From an uncultured Clostridia bacterium (GTDB taxonomy: Bacteria; Bacillota; Clostridia; Oscillospirales; Ruminococcaceae): a stretch of DNA of 10,660 nt. Location of the stretch: the NCBI GenBank assembly GCA_937907305.1, contig CALERQ010000074.1, positions 1 through 10,660 on the forward strand. The letters run 5' to 3'. The notes below the pieces were generated by a model. The model did no database searches, was not told where the DNA came from, and was given only the letters and a program-made list of their open reading frames with translations. The translations under genes were made by a program, and so were the position numbers. Below, in pieces: positions 6,448 through 10,660 of this stretch; the first letter of the stretch is position 1, and every line of letters starts with the position of its first letter.

Positions 6448-6485
6448 GCGTCGGGGTCTTGGGGTTTACCCCAAGTCGCTTTTGG
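6448..6485 (+). repeat. 38-nt module, forward copy
   Basis: GCGTCGGGGT is followed by the hairpin CTTGGGG-TTTA-CCCCAAG (6458-6475), then TCGCTTTTGG. This is the plus-strand counterpart of the inverted module at 6046-6084. Here it directly abuts the structured repeat that starts at 6486; at the other site it is joined to the GGTTACTTTTCT hairpin. Confidence 0.7.
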
Positions 6486-6630
6486 ATTGGGCCCCCGCAA
6501 GGTCGTAAGACCTTGTGGGGAGAGGAGGGCGCACCGCAGCGGGGAGGGCCGCCCGAAGCAATGCATAGGGTCAGCTCGACTCAAGCGGAGGTTACGCCCG
6601 ACGAGGCGATTCAAAAGTGCCACCCCGGCG
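6486..6630. repeat. Structured intergenic repeat, copy B
   Basis: This is the second copy of the repeat at 6103-6249, in the same orientation and 382 nt away. The 12-bp hairpin with its GTAA loop (6493-6520) is identical, while the rest carries mainly A/G and C/T changes. It ends near GTGCCACCCCGGCGGC. It lies about 30 nt from the terminator of the 3D-domain gene. Confidence 0.8.
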
Positions 6631-6653
6631 GCAGCCATGCAATTTTCGCCCTT

Positions 6654-6690
6654 GCAAAAGGCCCGCCCGAAGCTTTGAGGCCCCGGGCGG
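6654..6690 (-). terminator. Probable terminator of the 3D-domain protein gene
   Basis: On the minus strand CCGCCCG (6690-6684) pairs with CGGGCGG (6669-6663) across a 14-nt loop and is followed by GCCTTTTGC. It begins about 38 nt past the stop codon of the 3D-domain gene. The T-run is only four bases, so efficiency is uncertain. Confidence 0.55.
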
Positions 6691-6728
6691 TAAACTTGAT
6701 GCTTGTTTTATTGTCTTGGGATACCCCT

Positions 6729-7817
6729 TTAGTAGTACAGCGTCCCGTTGCCCCACTCCAGCACATAAATATCCACCGTGCGCAGGCTGTTCAGGGCGCT
6801 TTCCCGGTAGGTCTCGTAGAACAGATCCACATCCACTCCCACCTCACCGGCCGCGAACCCGCCGGTGTCACTGGCCAGCGCGTAGCCGTACACAAAGCTG
6901 CCATCGCTGCTGCGGATATACAGCTTGGTGCCATAGGGGTACTCCTTGGGGTTCACGGCAATGGTACCGTAATAGCAGTACCCGCCGCTGCTGCCGTAGC
7001 TGTTCTCCCCAGCGGAATAGCCGGTCGCCTTCTGACCGGTCTTTACCTTCTCATAGCTCACCGGGATGCCATTGGCGTCCAGCGGGTACTGGTCGCTCCA
7101 GTCCAGCCGGGAGATCGCCGCGCCCCGCTGTCCTTCTATCACCAGGGCACTGCGGGGAGCTGCTATCTCCTTGGTGCTCACCAGCTCCCGGGAAACCAGG
7201 ATATCTCCGCTCCACAGCTCTTCGTAGGTGTTTTCGGCCAGTCCGTTGGTCCCTTCGGTGATCAGCATGCTGCGGCCATTGCGCAGCAGGCTGCTGAATT
7301 TATAGACGGTATCGCAGGGGATGGCCACCTGCTCCTTTACTACCTTCTTTTCCACCCGCCGCACGGTGATGACATCACCATCTTCCAGCAAAGCGGAAAG
7401 CTCTTTATCGCAATAGTCGTTTTCCCCCAGCGTGACGCTGTTCTGCTCCAGCAGCTCCGCTACGGTGCCGCCGGTCACGGTGCAGGGGGTCACACGGCCG
7501 TCGGCCACCAGCGTAACCGAAACCCCTCGGCTGATGCTGACCCGGCTGTAAACCAGGGCCGTCTCCCGGGTGGTAACGGTATCATTTTCCTTTAGGGTGA
7601 TGCCCGCACGGCTCAGCGCCTGCTCGGTGGGGTCACTGCGCAGCGCCAAGGTCACGCCGGTCTCGGCCCCATCGGCAATGTAAAGAATCTTGACATTTTC
7701 GGCCACAGCCCACAGCGACAGGCCAACCGCCACTGCCAGCCCCGCTGCGGTAAATGTCCGGCCCCGCAGCAGTTTCCCGGCGCGATGGAACCATGCGCCG
7801 AGCTTAAATTTACTCAT
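6729..7817 (-). CDS. YabE-like protein: ubiquitin-like (DUF348), G5 and 3D domains
   Basis: This 362-aa exported or membrane-anchored cell-wall protein belongs to the YabE/RpfB-related group, whose 3D domain has a double-psi barrel fold related to lytic transglycosylase MltA. A basic N-terminus is followed by a hydrophobic segment (about 22-39), either a signal anchor or signal peptide. Two ubiquitin-like DUF348-type repeats follow (about 43-85 and 98-155; LRSDPTEQALSRAGITL and VTGGTVAELLEQNSVTLGEN). Then come a G5-like domain (about 155-220) and a C-terminal 3D domain (about 262-356) with KATGYSA, GTIAVNPKEYPYGTKLYI, ASDTGG, VDVDLF and RTVDIYVLEW. The candidate conserved aspartates are D317, D329/D331 and D349. 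The ATG at 7817 has AAAGGAG 7 nt upstream and is preferred over an in-frame TTG at 7838. It is monocistronic. A likely role is peptidoglycan remodelling, possibly in growth, sporulation or germination; the family does not decide this. Confidence 0.9.
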   Translation of the reverse strand: MSKFKLGAWFHRAGKLLRGRTFTAAGLAVAVGLSLWAVAENVKILYIADGAETGVTLALRSDPTEQALSRAGITLKENDTVTTRETALVYSRVSISRGVSVTLVADGRVTPCTVTGGTVAELLEQNSVTLGENDYCDKELSALLEDGDVITVRRVEKKVVKEQVAIPCDTVYKFSSLLRNGRSMLITEGTNGLAENTYEELWSGDILVSRELVSTKEIAAPRSALVIEGQRGAAISRLDWSDQYPLDANGIPVSYEKVKTGQKATGYSAGENSYGSSGGYCYYGTIAVNPKEYPYGTKLYIRSSDGSFVYGYALASDTGGFAAGEVGVDVDLFYETYRESALNSLRTVDIYVLEWGNGTLYY

Positions 7818-7849
7818 CAAATTTCTCCTTTGGATCAAGTTCGGGTTGC

Positions 7850-7878
7850 ATTATACAGGGTTTTCGCCACTTTGTCAA
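7850..7878 (-). promoter_or_regulatory. Perfect-consensus sigma-A promoter of the 3D-domain gene
   Basis: On the minus strand TTGACA (7878-7873), a 17-bp spacer and TATAAT (7855-7850) match the consensus at all 12 positions. The predicted start near 7843 leaves a short 5' UTR of about 26 nt containing the AAAGGAG. This argues for strong vegetative expression, in contrast to the neighbouring spoVA genes. Confidence 0.9.
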
Positions 7879-7928
7879 ATCCCGTATCGTTTTCTTGTGG
7901 AAAGCTAACAAATTATCGGGCTTCTACA

Positions 7929-7986
7929 GAGGGCCAGCGGCCCGCAGGGCCGGCGGCTCCGCCGCCGGCCCTGCGGGCCCGCCCTC
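7929..7986. repeat. GC-rich cloverleaf-like palindromic element E1
   Basis: An outer stem GAGGGC (7929-7934)/GCCCTC (7981-7986) encloses three hairpins: GGCCC-GCA-GGGCC (7939-7951), GGCGGC-TCC-GCCGCC (7952-7966) and GGCCC-TGC-GGGCC (7967-7979). The same bases can also fold as one perfect 17-bp hairpin (7941-7957 with 7961-7977). It lies about 50 bp upstream of the -35 box of the 3D-domain gene. The layout is shared with E2-E4, though the sequence diverges. Confidence 0.7.
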
Positions 7987-8073
7987 CGCCAGCTCTCCTC
8001 CAACCACTCATCCCCGGCTTCCGCCCGGCTCCCTGCCCCCTCTCTCCGCTTCTCCCAGCAGCTTTCCGGGTCC

Positions 8074-8152
8074 GGCGGCGGAGCGTTTCGGCTGCGCCGA
8101 AACCCGCAAGCTGCGCTTGCGGCATCCGCCTGCGGCGGGCGGCTCCGCCGCC
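8074..8152. repeat. Cloverleaf element E2, just after spoVAE
   Basis: An outer 11-bp stem (8074-8084 with 8142-8152) encloses three adjacent hairpins, all with TGC loops: GTTTCGGC/GCCGAAAC (8085-8103), CCGCAAGC/GCTTGCGG (8104-8122) and CCGCC/GGCGG (8126-8138). The first two abut with no linker. The element begins 16 nt past the spoVAE stop codon. No T-tract follows on the minus strand, so it is not a canonical terminator. It is 89% identical to E3, with compensatory changes. Confidence 0.85.
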
Positions 8153-8168
8153 CTCGCCAGCACAGCCC

Positions 8169-8537
8169 TCAGCACTGGTCCCTGGAGCGGAAAATCAGCG
8201 CCGCCAGCACCGAGAAAAGGATGGCCGCCGCAATGCCGGCCGCCCCCTTCTGCAGTCCCCCCACCAGAGCCCCCAGCAGGCCCTGCTCGGCTACCGCTTC
8301 CTTTACCCCGCGGGCCAGCAGGCTGCCAAAACCAGTCAGCGGCACCGTGGCCCCCGCCCCGGCAAAGTCGATCAGGGGCTGATACCAACCCAATGCCCCC
8401 AGCAGCACCCCAGCCACCACATAGCCGGAAAGGATCCGGGCCGGGGTCAGCTTGGTGCGGTCAATGAGAACCTGCCCAATAAGGCAGAGCGCCCCGCCCA
8501 CCAGAAATGCGTACAGATACGGCAAAACAGCTTGCAT
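8169..8537 (-). CDS. spoVAE: Stage V sporulation protein AE (SpoVA channel subunit)
   Basis: This 122-aa integral membrane protein of the SpoVAEb type is part of the SpoVA complex in the spore inner membrane, which takes up Ca-dipicolinate in the forespore and releases it at germination. It has about four hydrophobic segments (near 5-22, 36-52, 85-92 and 97-115). The family motifs are GGALCLIGQVLIDRTKLTPARIL, GALGWYQPLIDFAGAGATVPLTGFG and LARGVKEAV. The GAGATVPLTGFG block is shared with SpoVAC (GAGTLVPITGFA), so the two are paralogous. The start ATG at 8537 has AAAGGAGG 9 nt upstream. An in-frame ATG farther up (MRLIPK) is unsupported. Length matches the family (115-125 aa). It is last in a spoVAC-D-E cluster, but separated from spoVAD by 368 nt. 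Confidence 0.95.
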   Translation of the reverse strand: MQAVLPYLYAFLVGGALCLIGQVLIDRTKLTPARILSGYVVAGVLLGALGWYQPLIDFAGAGATVPLTGFGSLLARGVKEAVAEQGLLGALVGGLQKGAAGIAAAILFSVLAALIFRSRDQC

Positions 8538-8811
8538 TGTTCTTGTCCTCCTTTGGCGCGGCTTTGGAATCAGCCGCATATGTATGGCCCGGCCGTGACC
8601 CGGCGGTACGGCTTTGCGGGTTCCTGCATCCTGCGCGGGCCCGCCTCCTCCAGCCTTCCCCGGCACTTGCCCCAGGGACTCTCCTCGCAGCGGCGCTTTC
8701 TCCCTGCTTTCCCGCAGTCCTTGGCCGCAAATGGTCTCCCTGGCCCCGCCCGCTTCGCAGCCGGCCGGCCCGTAAAGATGCCTCCTCTTTTCTTTCTGCA
8801 GGGTCCCGGTT
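8538..8811. other. Gene-free spacer between spoVAE and E3
   Basis: About 270 nt hold no recognisable gene. The spoVAE frame stays open upstream on the minus strand, but it encodes an Arg/Gly/Ala-rich shadow without family features. The plus strand is pyrimidine-rich (for example CCTCCTCCAGCC and CCTCCTCTTTTC). The palindromes GCGGGCCCGC (around 8636) and CCGGCCGGCC (around 8760) are present. No promoter of the sigma-G or sigma-F type is evident by eye. Confidence 0.5.
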
Positions 8812-8894
8812 CGGGCGGCGGAGCGTTCCGGCTGCGCCGGAACCCGCGGGCTGCGCCCGCGGCGGCCGCCTGCGGCGGCCGGCTCCGCCGCCCG
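8812..8894. repeat. Cloverleaf element E3, just after spoVAD
   Basis: A perfect four-way fold with no unpaired linker base: a 13-bp outer stem (8812-8824 with 8882-8894) and three 8-bp hairpins, each with loop TGC. These are GTTCCGGC/GCCGGAAC (8825-8843), CCGCGGGC/GCCCGCGG (8844-8862) and CGGCCGCC/GGCGGCCG (8863-8881). It begins 11 nt after the spoVAD stop. It aligns to E2 at a constant offset of 740 with nine differences in 79, all in stems. Confidence 0.88.
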
Positions 8895-8905
8895 GTCCCA
8901 CCCGC

Positions 8906-9916
8906 TTAACCCTCCGCGGTCAGGTGCAGCAGGTGCGCCACCCCGGGGATGGATTCCCCCTGCTGGCACGCCGTGGGAGACATGAGCGCCCCGGTGGCCA
9001 TAAACAGAATATTTTTGTACTCTCCGCGCTGCATGGCCGGCAAAAAATGCGCGCACATCACCGCGGCGCTGCACCCGCACCCGGAGGCCCCGGCATCCAC
9101 CTTTTGGCCCTCCCGATCGTACAGCATCAGTCCGCAGTCGGTATAGCGCGGCCGCAGATCGCAGCCTTCTTCCGCTGCCAGCCGCACCAGCAGGTCGCTG
9201 CCCACCTGCGCCAGGTCCCCGGTAATGATCTTGTCATAGTCAGCGGGGCCGGTGCCGGTATCGGCAAAGTACTGCCGCAGGGTATCCCAGGCGGCGGGCG
9301 CCATGGCAGCCCCCATGTTATTCAGGTCGGTGACCCCCAGATCCACCACCCGGCCAATGCAGACCTCCCAGATGCGGATGGCCCCGCTTTTGGCTACCAG
9401 TGCCGCACCGGAGGCCGTGGCGGTATGCTGGGCTGTCGGGGTCCTCACCCCACCGTAATTGAGGGGGAAACGGAACTGCCGCTCGCTGGAGCAAAAGTGA
9501 GAGGAGGTCACAGCCAGGGCCTTCTCCGCGGCGCCGCCCTCCACCAGCAGCGCCGCCAAAGTCAAGCTTTCAGCCATGGTGCTGCAGGCCCCATACAACC
9601 CCAAAAACGGTCTTCCCAGCTCCCGGACGGCATACGCCGAAGCTATGCACTGGTTGAGGAGATCTCCTCCCAGCACCACATCCACCTGTTCCGGGGCCGT
9701 CTGCCCCTTTTGCAGCGCCAATTCCATGGCCAGCTGCTGCATTTTGGTTTCGGCCTTTTCCCAGCTCTTTTCCCCAAAGCTGCTGTCCTCCACCGTCCGG
9801 TCAAATTCCGCGCCCAGCGGGCCTTCCTGCTCCAGGCGGCTGCCCACCGCCGCCACTGCCGCTATCGCGGCCGCTTTCTCCAGCCGGATGGTCCCGGCGC
9901 CTACTCGCTTTGCCAT
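8906..9916 (-). CDS. spoVAD: Stage V sporulation protein AD (DPA-binding SpoVA subunit)
   Basis: SpoVAD is a soluble, thiolase-fold protein on the spore inner membrane that binds dipicolinic acid and is essential for its uptake during sporulation. The 336 aa match the usual length (about 335-340). Family features are RPFLGLYGACSTMAESL (Cys111 at the thiolase nucleophile position), SSHFCSSERQFRFPLNYG, VTDLNNMGAAMAPAAWDTL, YDKIITGDLAQVGSDLL, CGLMLYD, and the GASGCGCSAAV block (277-286). The start is ATG at 9916 with GGGAGG about 8 nt upstream; an in-frame ATG five codons earlier overlaps that RBS and is rejected. It follows spoVAC after 157 nt, which is wider than usual, because element E4 occupies that gap. 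Another copy-like element, E3, follows its stop directly. Confidence 0.97.
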   Translation of the reverse strand: MAKRVGAGTIRLEKAAAIAAVAAVGSRLEQEGPLGAEFDRTVEDSSFGEKSWEKAETKMQQLAMELALQKGQTAPEQVDVVLGGDLLNQCIASAYAVRELGRPFLGLYGACSTMAESLTLAALLVEGGAAEKALAVTSSHFCSSERQFRFPLNYGGVRTPTAQHTATASGAALVAKSGAIRIWEVCIGRVVDLGVTDLNNMGAAMAPAAWDTLRQYFADTGTGPADYDKIITGDLAQVGSDLLVRLAAEEGCDLRPRYTDCGLMLYDREGQKVDAGASGCGCSAAVMCAHFLPAMQRGEYKNILFMATGALMSPTACQQGESIPGVAHLLHLTAEG

Positions 9917-9960
9917 TGGTTTTCCTCCCATTTTCGCTTTTCCGCTCACCGCGGGTTTGC

Positions 9961-10051
9961 CGGGCGGCCCCGCAGGGGCGCGCAGCGCCCCATAGCCAGC
10001 CCCCAATGGGGGCCGGCTTCCCCCGGCCGCAGGCCGGGGCGGGGCCGCCCG
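9961..10051. repeat. Cloverleaf element E4, just after spoVAC
   Basis: A perfect 12-bp outer stem, CGGGCGGCCCCG (9961-9972) with its complement at 10040-10051, encloses three hairpins: GGGGCGC-GCA-GCGCCCC (9975-9991), GCCCCC-AAT-GGGGGC extended by AGCC/GGCT (9994-10018), and CCCCGGCC-GCA-GGCCGGGG (10021-10039). Two of the loops are GCA, the complement of the TGC loops in E2 and E3, which suggests inverted orientation. It begins 22 nt past the spoVAC stop and ends 44 nt before spoVAD. Confidence 0.8.
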
Positions 10052-10073
10052 CATCCCGCGCCCGGCACCGGGT

Positions 10074-10517
10074 TTACCCCAGCCCGAAAATAACCAGCAC
10101 CAGCCCGTAAAGCACGCTGGCCACTGTGCCGTAAACAATGACCGGCCCGGCGATCACAAACAGTTTGGCGGCCAGGCCCAGCACCATCCCCTCGCTTTTG
10201 AACTCGATGGCGGGGGAGGACATGGCATTGGCAAAGCCGGTGATGGGCACCAAGGTGCCGGCCCCGGCGTACTTGGCCAGCCGCTGGTACCAGCCCAACC
10301 CGGTCGTTAAAACCGAGAGAAAGATGAGGGTAACTGAACACCAGGTCCCCGCTTCCTCCCGCCCCAGGCCAAGGCTGAGGCAGCACTGGGTAAGGGCCTG
10401 TCCCACCGCACAGATGAGACCGCCGACCACAAAAGCCATTGGCAGGCTGCGGCCGCTGCGGGTCGGGGGAGAACTCTCCTTGAGCATCTTGTCGTACTCT
10501 TTGGGGGTCATTGCCAT
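10074..10517 (-). CDS. spoVAC: Stage V sporulation protein AC (SpoVA channel subunit)
   Basis: SpoVAC is an integral membrane subunit of the SpoVA dipicolinate channel; the B. subtilis protein behaves as a mechanosensitive channel. The 147 aa match the family (about 150). A hydrophilic N-terminus, MAMTPKEYDKMLKESSPPTR, is followed by hydrophobic segments (about 27-47, 58-75, 112-127 and 128-145). The signature is LTTGLGWYQRLAKYAGAGTLVPITGFANAMSSPAIEFKSEG (given from about 70 to 110). Three in-frame ATGs compete at 10523, 10517 and 10511. The middle one is chosen because AAAGGAG lies 8 nt upstream; the first is only 2 nt away. It is the first gene of the spoVA cluster here and is preceded by a sigma-G-like promoter. 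Confidence 0.95.
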   Translation of the reverse strand: MAMTPKEYDKMLKESSPPTRSGRSLPMAFVVGGLICAVGQALTQCCLSLGLGREEAGTWCSVTLIFLSVLTTGLGWYQRLAKYAGAGTLVPITGFANAMSSPAIEFKSEGMVLGLAAKLFVIAGPVIVYGTVASVLYGLVLVIFGLG

Positions 10518-10547
10518 AATCATCGCTCCTTTTCCGGCATTTGCGGA

Positions 10548-10576
10548 TATTATGGGCAGAAATGGAGGATTTATCC
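10548..10576 (-). promoter_or_regulatory. Putative sigma-G promoter of spoVAC-D-E
   Basis: On the minus strand CATAATA (10554-10548) fits the sigma-G -10 pattern CATNMTA exactly. GGATA (10576-10572) lies 17 bp upstream and resembles the -35 pattern GHATR with one mismatch. spoVA transcription in the forespore depends on sigma-G in B. subtilis, which supports the call. The predicted start is near 10541, about 24 nt before the chosen ATG. Confidence 0.6.
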
Positions 10577-10618
10577 GACGGGCACCTGCGACATGGGTTT
10601 TATTTTTTAGATGCAAAT

Positions 10619-10658
10619 TTCATCTCGCCTGTCGGCGTCGCGGAGCCTTTGCAAAGGC
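10619..10658. repeat. Dispersed repeat, copy 3 (at the window edge)
   Basis: TTCATCTCGCCTGTCGGCG then TCGCGGAGCCTTTGCAAAGGC matches copy 2 at 5954-5993 with few differences. It ends in the perfect 14-nt palindrome GCCTTTGCAAAGGC. It probably opens another composite repeat that continues past the right edge. It sits upstream of the spoVAC promoter. Confidence 0.75.
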
Positions 10659-10660
10659 GG

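Noticed and set aside
6103..6630. CRISPR array or tRNA/rRNA gene in the repeat region
   Set aside because: There are only two long copies with unequal surroundings and no regularly spaced short repeats. The hairpins do not fit tRNA geometry or any rRNA segment I recognise.
6053..6638. Minus-strand frames sharing LRLSRADP and SPQGLTTLRGP across both structured repeats
   Set aside because: Similarity stops at the repeat edges and differences are not concentrated at synonymous sites. No RBS is seen. These look like translated repeats of the sort that give spurious hypothetical proteins.
6378..7595. 405-codon plus-strand frame opposite the 3D-domain gene
   Set aside because: It runs through repeats and then antisense to a gene with clear G5 and 3D domains; no recognisable product.
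8074..8152. E2 (and E3, E4) as ordinary intrinsic terminators
   Set aside because: They are multi-hairpin junctions with no following T-tract, and E3 and E4 lie between cotranscribed-looking genes.
8538..9080. Extended SpoVAE reading upstream of the chosen start
   Set aside because: The extension is Arg/Gly-rich, crosses element E3 and overlaps spoVAD. AAAGGAGG directly marks the 122-aa start.
8507..10093. 528-codon plus-strand frame across spoVAD and the cloverleaf elements
   Set aside because: It is antisense to spoVAD, which has clear family sequence; the frame is open only because of high GC.

Overview
The window looks like a chromosomal segment of a spore-forming, fairly GC-rich Firmicute. 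Three things point to Clostridia, most likely an Oscillospiraceae/Ruminococcaceae-type gut bacterium: the ribosomal protein sequences, a SpoVA germination-channel cluster, and dispersed hairpin repeats of a kind I recall from that group. The family-level placement is an inference. Every recognisable gene lies on the minus strand, so transcription runs from high to low coordinates.

Region 1 (1-3251) is the 5' part of the S10 ribosomal protein operon: rpsJ, rplC, rplD, rplW and rplB (rplB runs off the left edge). It is driven by a sigma-A-like extended -10 promoter at 3223-3251 and has an untranslated leader of about 325 nt. Region 2 (3401-5701) is a two-gene unit, typA/bipA followed by a small PC4/YdbC-like nucleic-acid-binding protein. 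It has its own promoter (5673-5701) and a strong hairpin terminator (3451-3484).

Region 3 (about 5702-6728) holds no credible gene. It is a mosaic of intergenic repeats: a 23-40 nt repeat seen three times in the window, a compound REP/MITE-like hairpin element, a 12-bp perfect hairpin, a roughly 38-nt module present in two opposite orientations, a structured repeat of at least 111 nt present twice at about 86% identity with nearly all differences transitions, and a G-rich hairpin. Region 4 (6729-7878) is a monocistronic, membrane-anchored YabE-like protein (ubiquitin-like repeats + G5 + 3D domain) with a perfect-consensus sigma-A promoter.

Region 5 (8074-10576) is a spoVAC-spoVAD-spoVAE cluster with a sigma-G-like promoter. 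The three proteins form part of the SpoVA channel and its DPA-binding subunit, which load dipicolinic acid into spores and release it at germination.

The most striking signal is a family of GC-rich cloverleaf-like elements, each with three tight hairpins inside an outer stem. One lies 11-22 nt after the stop codon of each spoVA gene, and a fourth, divergent one lies just upstream of the YabE-like gene's promoter. Two copies (8074-8152 and 8814-8892) align without gaps. All nine differences between them fall in stems and none breaks a pair present in the other copy, which is textbook covariation.
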